Shown: one piece after another, positions 16,983-24,617 of the stretch
Layout: every line of letters begins with the position of its first letter
Position numbering within the stretch: position 1 is the first letter of the stretch
Source: Streptomyces sp. NBC_01445
GTDB taxonomy: Bacteria; Actinomycetota; Actinomycetes; Streptomycetales; Streptomycetaceae
Direction: 5' to 3'
DNA: 64,000 bases
Assembly: GCF_035918235.1 (NCBI RefSeq)
Contig: NZ_CP109486.1
Coordinates: forward strand, 310,001-374,000
Program-made: the position numbers and the translations under genes
The notes under the pieces: model-generated
What the model was told of the DNA's origin: nothing
The model's database searches: none
What the model saw: the letters and a program-made list of their open reading frames with translations, nothing else

Positions 16983-17333
16983 TCAGCCGAGGTACGACGA
17001 GCCGGGACGCTGTTCGCCCTGCGCCCGGTCCATCGACTCTTCCTTGCTCAGCGGCCGGTACAGGTAGGCGGCGGCGACCGCTGCCGATACGGCGCTGATC
17101 CAGATCACGGCGGCGGGAAGGTCTTCGCGCAGAGTCCCGGAACCCTCGCTGAAGACCACGAAGAGCAGCCACACCACGATCTGCACGACGCCGAACACCG
17201 CCGCCACGATGATGTCGCTGCGCTTCTTCGTCTTCAGTGCCCGCCAGACGAACGGCAGCTCCAGGATGAACCCGGCGAGCGCGACCGGAACGATTGCCCA
17301 GATGATCTGGGCCGTACGAGAGTTCAGCCCCAT
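16983..17333 (-). CDS. Small membrane protein with PLD-nuclease-like N-terminal layout, 116 aa
   Basis: ATG 17331-17333 follows AAGGAGGTCC. Three hydrophobic segments are visible: IIWAIVPVALAGFILELPFVW (about 10-30), IIVAAVFGVVQIVVWLLFVVF (about 42-62) and VIWISAVSAAVAAAYLY (about 76-92). The spacing resembles small PLDc_N-type membrane proteins. A soluble C-terminal tail of about 24 residues follows. No operon partner is obvious. Function unknown. Confidence 0.65.
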   Translation of the reverse strand: MGLNSRTAQIIWAIVPVALAGFILELPFVWRALKTKKRSDIIVAAVFGVVQIVVWLLFVVFSEGSGTLREDLPAAVIWISAVSAAVAAAYLYRPLSKEESMDRAQGEQRPGSSYLG

Positions 17334-17786
17334 GAGGGACCTCCTTGACTGAGGTGAAGGGTCACCCGGCGGCGTGCCGGAGTGCCTTGTGAAGGATGCA
17401 GCCAATGGCCGCTTCAGGCGTCCGCTTCTTCGGAGTTGAGGTAATCCGAGTAGGTCGTTGCGTCTGGCTCTGATCACGAGACCTGGGCTCTGGCACAGAT
17501 CTTGGGGAGCGGTCGCGGAGCGTCACCTCGATGTTCGATTGCTACGGATGGGGTCGCGTGAGACCGCATACGTCTTGCCGTCCGGTAGGCCGGGACGAAC
17601 CGATTTCCCGCGGGGCGGGGCAGCGCACACAATCTCCGTCGTGATCTCTCAACTGCGCGACAGCAGCGACTAACCCGGGTCGCCGCGTTTGACACCTTCG
17701 TCGTCGACGTGTCTCGTGACCTCAGCCCTGGCCGAGCTGGCTAGGCGGCGTAGGATTATACGTTTCGATACCGGAACATGTACGCA
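17334..17786. other. Gap containing a solitary ISL3-like terminal repeat
   Basis: About 450 bases without a supported gene. It includes one ISL3-type end at 17485-17505. Nothing else was recognised. Confidence 0.4.
17485..17505 (+). repeat. Solitary ISL3-type inverted-repeat end
   Basis: GGCTCTGGCACAGATCTTGG closely matches the right-end repeat of the complete ISL3 element (GGCTCTGGCACAGATTTCGT). No partner end or duplicated flank is visible nearby, so it is probably the scar of a deleted copy. Confidence 0.55.
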
Positions 17787-18428
17787 TCAATGTCGGCGGG
17801 GCCTGCTAGTAGCTGATGGCGTGGGACGCCCAATGGGGAGAACGCCCGCGACGATGAGCCGGGGAATCTCGGTGGGCGATCGAGCGTGCTGAATGATCCA
17901 CGTCCGGTCTTCGAAGTCGGAGTATCCGCCGCGGTGATCACTATGGTCGCCCACGGCGAGAATGCCGAAGGGCGGTCCTGTGGCCGTGTAGTTGGCAGCC
18001 TGCGCGAGGTAGTCGTGTTCGACTCCTGAGGGCGTAGCGGTAGTGAGCCGACGTTTGACCTCAATGACGTAACGTCTGCCAGGCTCGGGGGTGTACGTGA
18101 TGTCGGTTCGACCGCTCGCCACGTCGATTTGCTCCCGGCGGACAGTGTCCGGCGTGAGGACTGCGCTTAGCTGTTGGAGCAGGTCGTCTTGTAGCGCCTT
18201 CTCGGGCCATGGCTGAGTTTTCCCATCGGCGTTGGGCTTGGGTGGGCCGAGGTAAGCGGAGCGGCCTCCGTAGCGATCTGCTTGCGCGTCGAAGCGGTCG
18301 TAAAGGAAGCGCAGGAACTGGTCGAGGAGTTCGGTGAATTGATGGAGGACGGGAGGCTTCCAGTGCGGGCTGCCCTTCAGGCGGGACAGGAGCTGCTCTA
18401 GTCTCCAGTCGTAGATCGTGATCTTCAT
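17787..18428 (-). CDS. PD-(D/E)XK nuclease-like C-terminal domain, 5' truncated by an IS701 end
   Basis: The 213-residue frame from ATG 18426-18428 has a helical N-terminal half (LEQLLSRLKGSPHWKPPVLHQFTELLDQFLRFLYDRF). A restriction-fold C-terminal half follows: GRTDITYTPEPGRRYVIEVKRRL, with D and ExK motifs, then DYLAQAANYTATGPPFGILAVGD. This resembles the nuclease tail of much larger actinobacterial proteins that may act in defence. The first eight or nine codons (MKITIYDWR) are not part of the family. They are encoded by the terminal repeat of the adjacent IS701 element, whose edge is at 18402. The insertion removed the original N-terminus and supplied a start codon. Confidence 0.6.
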   Translation of the reverse strand: MKITIYDWRLEQLLSRLKGSPHWKPPVLHQFTELLDQFLRFLYDRFDAQADRYGGRSAYLGPPKPNADGKTQPWPEKALQDDLLQQLSAVLTPDTVRREQIDVASGRTDITYTPEPGRRYVIEVKRRLTTATPSGVEHDYLAQAANYTATGPPFGILAVGDHSDHRGGYSDFEDRTWIIQHARSPTEIPRLIVAGVLPIGRPTPSATSRPRRH

Positions 18429-18496
18429 GCCTGAGTGGCTTGTTGCCGGTAGTGGCTGGCCTGGGATCGGGCCTGGTGGCGGCGCCGCCAGTCGGA

Positions 18497-19747
18497 TCAA
18501 CCAAGCCGGTGGGCGGCATCGTGGACGGGTCGGACAATGAGGGTGATGAACAGGCGCTGGATCTCGTTGCAGGTGAGCGGAATGAGGGCATCGGGTGCGG
18601 GGCGGGTGTGCTCGTCTGCGCGTACGACGGCGAGGAAGGCGTGCGCGAGCATGGCGAGGGTGACCCAGCGGGACCAGGATGCATAGCAGCGGACCTGGTG
18701 CTCGTCGAGTGCGGCCAGGCCCTTGCCGGACTGGAAGAACTCCTCCACTCGCCATCTTGATCCAGCGACTCTGACCAGCACGGTCAGTGGCGCAGGTGCG
18801 GGCGAGTAGCAGCGGTAGTAGGCGAGTTCGCCGGTGCTGCGGTTGCGGCGGATCAGCAGCTGCCGACTCCCGGGGCGAGGGTCGGCGAGGTCGATGACTG
18901 CCCAGTCGTAGAAACGGTGGCCCTTGGCCCCGGCCCCTGCGGAGATCTTCTGCCAGGCCCGTTTGGGCACCTTCTTGACCAGGGTGTCCGCACGGAACTT
19001 CCCTGCACCGGTGGTGACTTCGTGCGAGCAGGCCACGGCGAGGACGTACCCGGTGCCGCGTTCCTCCAGTGCGGTTCGCAGCTTCGGGTTGCCGCCGTAG
19101 ACCTCGTCGCCGGCAATCCATGCGGCCTGGTGGCCGGCGTCCAGGAACCGGGCGACCATACGAGTGGCCAGTTCCGGCTTGGTGGCGAAGGTGGTGTCCT
19201 CGGCAAGGCCCGCGGCGCGGCAGCGGTCGGGGTCGGAGGTCCAGGAGCGCGGCACGTAGAGTTCCCGGTCCACTGCGGCGTGGCCGCGCTGACCTGCGTA
19301 GACCAGGTAGACGGCGACTTGGGAGTTTTCGATCCGGCCGGCAGTACCGGTGTACTGGCGCTGGACGCCGACCGTGCCAGTGCCCTTCTTCACGTCGCCG
19401 GTCTCGTCCACGACCAGTACCGCCTGGTCGTCGCGCAGGTGCTCCACCGCGTAGCTGCGTACGTCGTCGCGGACCTGATCGGCATCCCACTTGGCCCTGC
19501 CCAGCAGGTGCTGCATGCCGTCCGGGGTCGTGTCGCCGGCCCACTCGGCGATGGTCCAGCAGTTCTTGCGCGGCAGGTCGGACAGCAGTCCCAGCACCAA
19601 CTTCCTCATCCGGCGCCGGGGTTCGACCCGGGCGAACCGACCCGCGACCCGGCCCATGAGGTTGTCGAACGCCTCCTGCCAGCGGGCGAGGTTCCCGTTG
19701 GGCCCGGCGGTCACCAGTTGGCCGCCAGAGACAGGAGGTTCTTTCAC
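18497..19747 (-). CDS. IS701 family transposase, slightly truncated by a nonsense codon
   Basis: 416 residues with the IS701 layout: RVAGRFARVEPRRRMRKLVLGLL, DTTPDGMQHLLGRAKWDADQVRDDVR, VLVVDETGDVKKG (first Asp), GVQRQYTGTAGRIENSQVAV, WIAGDEVYGG (second Asp) and WRVEEFFQSGKG (Glu). It ends HRLG-TGA, after which the same frame continues with the expected tail SDWRRRHQARSQASHYRQQATQA. In place of the family's Trp codon stands TGA, so about 24 residues are lost. The GTG start overlaps the stop of the SnoaL-like gene; GTG 19714 is an alternative start. Confidence 0.88.
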   Translation of the reverse strand: MKEPPVSGGQLVTAGPNGNLARWQEAFDNLMGRVAGRFARVEPRRRMRKLVLGLLSDLPRKNCWTIAEWAGDTTPDGMQHLLGRAKWDADQVRDDVRSYAVEHLRDDQAVLVVDETGDVKKGTGTVGVQRQYTGTAGRIENSQVAVYLVYAGQRGHAAVDRELYVPRSWTSDPDRCRAAGLAEDTTFATKPELATRMVARFLDAGHQAAWIAGDEVYGGNPKLRTALEERGTGYVLAVACSHEVTTGAGKFRADTLVKKVPKRAWQKISAGAGAKGHRFYDWAVIDLADPRPGSRQLLIRRNRSTGELAYYRCYSPAPAPLTVLVRVAGSRWRVEEFFQSGKGLAALDEHQVRCYASWSRWVTLAMLAHAFLAVVRADEHTRPAPDALIPLTCNEIQRLFITLIVRPVHDAAHRLG

Positions 19748-20166
19748 AGGCCCAACTGGTCGCGCATCGCATCGGCGTCGCGCAGGGCCCAGTGCTCGAC
19801 GATTCGGCCGTTGCGGACGCGGACCATGTCCATGCTGAGGACTTCGTAGCGTCGGCCGGAGTCTGTGTGGGTGCCCCTGCTGGTGTACCGGTTGACGGAG
19901 GTGTCGCCGGAGACGACGTTCTGCTCAATCGTCACGGAGACGTCGTGGAACGCGCTGCCCGCGCTCATCCGCTCCCACTTCTGTCGCCAGGCTTCGCGTC
20001 CCGGGTGATCGCCTTGGGTGCCTCCCCGGTGGTCGACGACTTCGGGGTCGATCAGTTCCAGGGCGTCTTCGAGCCGGCCTTCCAGGATCTGCGCGTAGCT
20101 CTCGACGATGCGCCGGTGAATCTCTCCCGGTCCTGGGTGCGCGGTGTCTTTTGTCCCCTGCGGCAT
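19744..20166 (-). CDS. SnoaL-like/nuclear transport factor 2-fold protein, 140 aa
   Basis: ATG 20164-20166 follows AGAGGAG. The sequence has the SnoaL/NTF2 pattern: a helical start IHRRIVESYAQILEGRLEDALELIDPEVVDH, and a beta-sheet core VSVTIEQNVVSGDTSVNRYTSRGTH. It ends VRNGRIVEHWALRDADAMRDQLG. Members are polyketide cyclases, isomerases or binding proteins; a specific substrate cannot be assigned. It is transcribed divergently from a TetR gene across an intergenic region with two similar palindromes, so repression by that regulator is likely. It lies inside the IS701-type unit. Confidence 0.8.
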   Translation of the reverse strand: MPQGTKDTAHPGPGEIHRRIVESYAQILEGRLEDALELIDPEVVDHRGGTQGDHPGREAWRQKWERMSAGSAFHDVSVTIEQNVVSGDTSVNRYTSRGTHTDSGRRYEVLSMDMVRVRNGRIVEHWALRDADAMRDQLGL

Positions 20167-20203
20167 GCGGCATCTCCTCTGGTGGGAATACGAGGCAGCA
20201 AGT

Positions 20204-20215
20204 GGGGAGCTCCCC
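20204..20215. promoter_or_regulatory. Palindrome GGGGAGCTCCCC, probable TetR operator
   Basis: A perfect 12-bp palindrome in the divergent intergenic region. Its half-site GGGGA recurs in the second palindrome at 20241-20254, as expected for a repressor binding both promoters. Confidence 0.5.
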
Positions 20216-20240
20216 GTTTGCCGCGTTCGGCTACCGTAAC

Positions 20241-20254
20241 CGGGGAAGTCCCCG
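20241..20254. promoter_or_regulatory. Palindrome CGGGGAAGTCCCCG, probable TetR operator
   Basis: Six-base arms (CGGGGA/TCCCCG) around AG, 16 bases before the tetR ATG and overlapping the likely promoter. It shares its arms with 20204-20215. Confidence 0.5.
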
Positions 20255-20270
20255 ATTAACAAGGAGGGTC

Positions 20271-20885
20271 ATGCCATCGCAAAGCGCCGGACCTGCGCCG
20301 CGTTCGGAACCCCAGCGTCGTCGTCGCGCGGACGCCCAGCGCAACTACGACCTGCTCGTGGCCGCGGCCAGAGACGTCTTCCACGACCACGGCGTCGACG
20401 CCCCGCTTGACGACATCGCCCGCCGGGCCGGCGTCGGCAACGCCACCATGTATCGGCACTTCCCGACGCGTCGCGAACTGATCATCGCCGTCTACTCCGA
20501 GGAAGTGGCCGAGCTCTGCGCCCGGAGCCAGTCCCTACTGGCCGAGGATCCTCCCGGCGACGCCCTCTTCGCCTGGCTTCAAGATTTCATCGCACACGTG
20601 GCAGCCAAGCGGGAACTGGCGCTGTCGATCACTGATGACCGCACCGGTCAGCGATCGGCGCTGTTCGACCGCTGGCACCAGTCGATGCACACAGCCGCGT
20701 CCGCACTGCTGACCCGGGCGCAAAGCGCCGGTGCTGTCCGCGCCGACCTCAACGCATCGGAACTACTTGCCCTGGCCAACGGGATCGCCTTGACCACCAC
20801 CGACGCCACTCAAGCAGAGCGACTGGTCGTCCTGGTCAGACAGGGCACGGACACTCGCTCGACACCGGCCGACAGCATCCGCTGA
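20271..20885 (+). CDS. TetR family transcriptional regulator, 204 aa
   Basis: ATG 20271 follows AAGGAGG. The N-terminal HTH is canonical (RRADAQRNYDLLVAAARDVFHDHGVDAPLDDIARRAGVGNATMYRHFPTRRELI) and the remainder is the helical ligand domain. Layout and length match TetR repressors of the 'solvent/cyclase neighbour' type in actinomycetes. It is divergent from the SnoaL-like gene. It likely autoregulates and represses that gene through the GGGGA palindromes. Both genes lie inside the IS701-type unit and would move together. Confidence 0.9.
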   Translation: MPSQSAGPAPRSEPQRRRRADAQRNYDLLVAAARDVFHDHGVDAPLDDIARRAGVGNATMYRHFPTRRELIIAVYSEEVAELCARSQSLLAEDPPGDALFAWLQDFIAHVAAKRELALSITDDRTGQRSALFDRWHQSMHTAASALLTRAQSAGAVRADLNASELLALANGIALTTTDATQAERLVVLVRQGTDTRSTPADSIR

Positions 20886-21110
20886 AAGCGGCAAGCACGA
20901 CGCCGACTTCCGCCGCGTCCTCGAAACACGCGCTCTGGACCCTACTGCGAGCCACTCGGGCATGAAGATCACGATCTACGACTGGAGTATTAGTACTCCA
21001 GCCGTACTTCTCCATTACCACTGGTCAACGGCTTGGGAGTGGGGAGTGTAGTGAGGTGGGGCAGGATGCGGGGGGGCCTTCCCCCGTGAAGGTGGGCACG
21101 CGGTTATTGA

Positions 21111-22007
21111 TCACGCGGCGAGCGTGAGTTTAGCGGTGTGGTGTCGGTGTTCGTATTCGTTGGGGCTGAGGTGGCCGTTGGCGGAGTGCCGGCGGCGGGT
21201 GTTGTAGCGGGTCAGCCAGGCGAAGACGGTCCTGCGGCAGGTGCCGGAGTCGCCGTAGTCGTGGGCGCCCTGGAGGGTCTCGCGTTTCAGGGAGGCGTGG
21301 AAGCTTTCGCAGGCCGCATTGTCGGCACTGGTGCCGACCGCGCCCATCGACCGGGTGACCCCGAGCTGGTCGCAGAGGCCGGCGAAGGCCCGGGAGCCGT
21401 ATTGGGCCCCGTGGTCGGAGTGGAACACGGCGCCCTCCAGGCTGCCGCGGGTCGCCGCTGCCATCCGCAGTGCGTCGGCGACCAGGCTGGTGCGCATGTG
21501 GTCGGCGATGGACCAGCCGACGACCTTGCGGCTGAAGCAGTCCAGCACGGTCGCCAGATAGAGGAACTGCCCGTTTTCCAGGGGGAGATACGTGATGTCG
21601 CCCATGTATTTCAGTCCGGGTCCGGTGGCGGTGAAGTCCCGCTGGAACAGGTCCGGGACCGGTGAGGCTGCCGGGTCCGGGACGGTGGTGCGCACGTGTC
21701 TGCGCAGGCGGATACCGGTGATGGAGAACGTCCGCATGATCCGGGCGATGCGCTTCTCGTTGACCCGCCGTCCTTTCTCGCGGAGCTCGGCGGTCACTCG
21801 CGGGGAGCCGTAGGCGCCGCCGGACTCGCCGTGGACCTCGCGGATCTCCTCGGCCAGGAGCCGGTCCTGGTGCTGCCGGGTGGCCCGGGCCTCGGCGCCG
21901 GCGAGCCACTTGTAGTAGCTGGACCGGTTCACGTCCAGGACCTGGCAGAGCCGCTTCACCTCGTAGGTGTCCCGGTGGTCGTCAACGAACTGGAAGCGGC
22001 TCCTCAC
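21111..22007 (-). CDS. IS3 family transposase OrfB (integrase core)
   Basis: 298 residues with HTH_21 (VKRLCQVLDVNRSSYYKWLAG), then the rve integrase core. Catalytic motifs are visible: first Asp in YMGDITYLP, second in VFHSDHGAQYGS, Glu in NAACESFHASLKRE. The C-terminal YNTRRRHSANGHLSPNEYE is typical. It overlaps orfA by 4 bases in a different frame. In IS3 elements a minus-one frameshift joins the two proteins into the active transposase. Confidence 0.93.
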   Translation of the reverse strand: MRSRFQFVDDHRDTYEVKRLCQVLDVNRSSYYKWLAGAEARATRQHQDRLLAEEIREVHGESGGAYGSPRVTAELREKGRRVNEKRIARIMRTFSITGIRLRRHVRTTVPDPAASPVPDLFQRDFTATGPGLKYMGDITYLPLENGQFLYLATVLDCFSRKVVGWSIADHMRTSLVADALRMAAATRGSLEGAVFHSDHGAQYGSRAFAGLCDQLGVTRSMGAVGTSADNAACESFHASLKRETLQGAHDYGDSGTCRRTVFAWLTRYNTRRRHSANGHLSPNEYEHRHHTAKLTLAA

Positions 22008-22348
22008 CAGTTCGTCTCTCCGGCGAAATACTTGGCCGCCTTGCGGAGGATGTCCCGCTCGGTGGCCAGCTTGCGCTCACTCGCCTCGAGTTCGGCCACC
22101 CGGGCCTCCAGCTGCCGGACCCGCTCGTCCGGATCAGCGGACGGCACCGCCTCCCGAGGCCGGGTGCCCGGCTTCGCAGCCGCGGCGCCGGCGCCACGGC
22201 GTTCGCGGTCCCGCAGCACCCACTCACGCAGGGTCGCCCGGTTGACGCCCAGGTCAGCGGCGATGCTCTTGTAGGTCGCCCCGGGTGTGGACTCGTACAG
22301 GGCCACGGCATCGGCCTTGAACTCGTCCGAGTAGTCCTTCATCGCCAT
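22004..22348 (-). CDS. IS3 family transposase OrfA
   Basis: From ATG 22346-22348: MAMKDYSDEFKADAVALYES, TPGATYKSIAADLGVNRATL (HTH). A leucine-zipper-like coiled coil follows (ERVRQLEARVAELEASERKLATERDILRKAAKYFA). About 114 residues, normal for OrfA. A GTG at 22405 in the same frame would add 19 residues and is less likely. The 3' end overlaps orfB. Confidence 0.9.
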   Translation of the reverse strand: MAMKDYSDEFKADAVALYESTPGATYKSIAADLGVNRATLREWVLRDRERRGAGAAAAKPGTRPREAVPSADPDERVRQLEARVAELEASERKLATERDILRKAAKYFAGETNW

Positions 22349-22498
22349 CGGCGGTCTTCTCGCTTCCTCCGGATCAAGCAGATCCAGTATCAGCGTGTCC
22401 ACCACTCAGGGGGAGGCCCCGGGCGGTCTTGGCGGACCGTCCCGCGAACGTGTGACCACGCCGCATGTAGTGACAGTGGATCGGGCAGTCACGCAGGT

Positions 22499-22868
22499 GT
22501 GATCAATGATGTGCCTACGAGTGGCTGGGGCCACGAACTCGAGAACTTGTTCCTGCGGGCCGGAGCCTGCTTCGCCAGGATCGAACCCCGACGCCGGATG
22601 CGCGATTACGTACGCGGACTGCTGGGTCCGGTGGGTCGTAAGAATGGCTGGCAACTCGCCGAGTACGCCGGGCATGCCACCCCGGACGGGCTTCAACACC
22701 TCCTGTCCCGCAGCCGCTGGGACGCCGACCGCCTCCGCGACGACCTGCAATTCTATGCGGCAGAACAACTCGGCACAGCAGACGGCGTGTTGATCATCGA
22801 TGACACCGGGTTCGTCAAGAAGGGCACCACCTCGGCCGGGGTGCAACGGCAATATTCCGGAACGGCGG
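22499..22868 (+). pseudogene. IS701 transposase, 5' part, interrupted by ISAzo13
   Basis: GTG 22499 opens VINDVPTSGWGHELENLF, then FARIEPRRRMRDYVRGLLGPVGRKNGWQLAEYAGHATPDGLQHLL, GVLIIDDTGFVKKG and GVQRQYSGTAG. At that point the ISAzo13 element begins. The sequence resumes in frame at 24618. It is a different IS701 from unit 1. Confidence 0.88.
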
Positions 22869-24617
22869 GGGCCTGTTCCTGAATAACTGTCAGAGTTGAT
22901 CTGGGCGGGTTTCGTTGTTTGACGGTAGGCGGGCTTGTAGTTGGGCGAGGGTGCGGGACGGGGTTCCGGGTAGTGGTGTGACCGGGGTGCGGTGCAGGTC
23001 CAGGAGGCGGTGGCCGTCTTGGAACTGGTTGGACAGGTTGGTGCGGCTGACGTTCAGGAGCTGAGCCAGAAGTGTGCTGGTGACGGCATTGCGGCGGCGT
23101 AACAGGGCGGTCAGCAGGCGGTGGTAGTGGTCGAGGCTGCTGGTCTGCGGGTGGAGGTAGCTGCGTGGGCGGTGGAAGCGCCGCTGGAATGCTGCCTCGG
23201 CCAGGGCGTCCCAGTATGGTTCCGAGGCGGCGACCAGCTGCTCGAAGGCGGAGCGTGACATGCCGGTCAGGGCCGGGTTGGTGAGCATCGTGGTCAGGGC
23301 GGGATCGATCCGCCGCCGGCCCGGTGCCGGGTCGGGGAGCCGGGGTGCGACCGATGCCAGGGTGTAGTTCCAGTCGCCGTGAAAGGTGTGGTGTGTGATC
23401 GGCAGGGAGTGGAACTCGGCGGGTGGGACTGTGATGCCCAGGTCATATCGGCCGGTGTCGAGCTCGGCGCCGATGGTGAGCCCGGTGCGGGTGGTCGTGG
23501 CGGCGATGGTCTCGATGACGGTCTGGTAGCTGGTCAGGGGCCTGCCGCGCCAGTTTGCCGTGATGTGGCAGAACATCCGGTGTTCGATCTTGTTCCACTT
23601 CGATGTTCCGGGTGGAAAGTGGCTGACGGTGATCTCGAGTCCGCTTTCCAGGGCGAAGGCGGCGAGGTGTTTCTTCCATGTCCAGCGGCGGGGGTCGTTG
23701 GAACCGCCGCAGTCGGCGGTGATCAGCAGTCGGCGGGCGTCCGGGTGGTCGTCGCATCCGCGCTGCTGCCACCAGCGGCGGATGGATTCCACCGCGAACT
23801 CGCCCGTGTCGTGGTCGGTCCCGACGTTGACCCAGCCGGTGTTGCGGGCGATGTCGTAGATCCCATAGGGGATGACCACGGGCTGGTCGCCGGTGATGAA
23901 GGTGTGGCAGTCCACACGGATGGGGTTCTTGCCCGGACGCCAGGTGCGGCCGGGACGGTCGCGGTTGCCCAACCACTCCTTGGCCTTGGTGTCCACGCTA
24001 ATCACCGGCTGGTTGTCTTCGAGGAAGGCCGCGGCAGTGGAGTTGATGTGCGTGAACTGGGCATCCCGGTCCGGATGACTGGCGCCTTCCGTTGTCTTGG
24101 CGGTGCCCTGCAGGCTGTATCCCTGGGCCTGCAGCAGGCGTCCGACGGTCGCCGCGCTGACCGGGTGGCCCTGAGTGGTCAGTGCCAAGGCCAGGGACCG
24201 CAGCGAGAGCGTGGTCCAGCGCAGCGGTGAGACCGGATCGCCCCGGGTGTGTGGCTCGATCATGGCTTCGAGAGCGGGCAGCAGACCGGGATCGGTGACC
24301 GTCACTGGCTTGCGGCCGGCTCCCGGAGCCTGGATCCGCCCGGCGGGCAAAGGGTGCCTGGACAGCTCGGCGATTCCGCGTGCGATGGTGGCCGCACTGG
24401 CGCCAGAAGCGGCCGCCACCAGCGTGATCCCGCCGTGACCAAGCGCAGCGGCCTCGCTGGCCAGGTAGATCCGACGGCGCCGCTCATCGAGATGGGGAAG
24501 GAACTGATCGAACTTCACCCGCAGAGCCACAACCGAAGCCCGAGCGGCCGTACGCGCAGTCACAGCTCATTGTCCCGCCAACACCCGCGCACCGAGCACT
24601 AATTGAAATACAGGCCC
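22869..24617 (-). mobile_element. ISAzo13-family insertion sequence, complete
   Basis: The ends read GGGCCTGTTCCTGAATAACT (22869 on) and GGGCCTGTATTTCAATTAGT (minus strand from 24617). They are flanked by CGG at 22866-22868 and 24618-24620. Excision of the element plus one CGG restores the IS701 reading GTAG|RTENCQIGVF exactly. This fixes both borders. Confidence 0.85.
22890..24563 (-). CDS. ISAzo13 family transposase, 557 aa
   Basis: Intact frame. The N-terminal helical/HTH region (RRRIYLASEAAALGHGGITLVAAASGASAATIARGI) precedes the transposase core. Family motifs include VISVDTKAKEWLGN, TADCGGSNDPRRWTWK and FPPGTSKWNKIEHRMFCHITANWRGRPLTSYQ. The C-terminal part includes a basic region and WDALAEAAFQRRFHR. 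It is transcribed opposite to the IS701 gene it interrupts. The element appears to be the youngest insertion here. Confidence 0.92.
   Translation of the reverse strand: MTARTAARASVVALRVKFDQFLPHLDERRRRIYLASEAAALGHGGITLVAAASGASAATIARGIAELSRHPLPAGRIQAPGAGRKPVTVTDPGLLPALEAMIEPHTRGDPVSPLRWTTLSLRSLALALTTQGHPVSAATVGRLLQAQGYSLQGTAKTTEGASHPDRDAQFTHINSTAAAFLEDNQPVISVDTKAKEWLGNRDRPGRTWRPGKNPIRVDCHTFITGDQPVVIPYGIYDIARNTGWVNVGTDHDTGEFAVESIRRWWQQRGCDDHPDARRLLITADCGGSNDPRRWTWKKHLAAFALESGLEITVSHFPPGTSKWNKIEHRMFCHITANWRGRPLTSYQTVIETIAATTTRTGLTIGAELDTGRYDLGITVPPAEFHSLPITHHTFHGDWNYTLASVAPRLPDPAPGRRRIDPALTTMLTNPALTGMSRSAFEQLVAASEPYWDALAEAAFQRRFHRPRSYLHPQTSSLDHYHRLLTALLRRRNAVTSTLLAQLLNVSRTNLSNQFQDGHRLLDLHRTPVTPLPGTPSRTLAQLQARLPSNNETRPDQL

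Larger units (their letters stand above)
18402..20989 (-). mobile_element. IS701-type unit 1 with passenger SnoaL-like and TetR genes
   Basis: Left edge TCTCCAGTCGTAGATCGTGA... (18402 on) and right edge 20949-20989 (reading TACTCCAGTCGTAGATCGTG on the minus strand) form inverted repeats of about 40 bp with few mismatches. They abut CTAG (18398-18401) and TTAG (20990-20993), the YTAR type of site IS701 elements use. Between them lie an IS701 transposase, a SnoaL-like gene and a TetR gene. The right repeat also resembles a transposase 3' end. The unit may therefore be a composite of two IS701 ends rather than one element with long repeats. Confidence 0.65.
21073..22420 (-). mobile_element. IS3-family insertion sequence, apparently intact
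   Basis: Inverted ends GGGGCCTTCCCCCGTGAAGG (21073 on) and GGGGCCTCCCCCTGAGTGGT (minus strand from 22420) flank orfA and orfB. The element interrupts the left terminal repeat of IS701 unit 2. The intact copy of that repeat at 25523-25656 shows the uninterrupted sequence. The target duplication lies in a run of G and is 2 or 3 bases. Confidence 0.85.

Noticed and set aside
17458..17673. 71-residue plus-strand frame spanning the ISL3-like end
   Set aside because: The frame runs through a terminal repeat and has no natural protein character.
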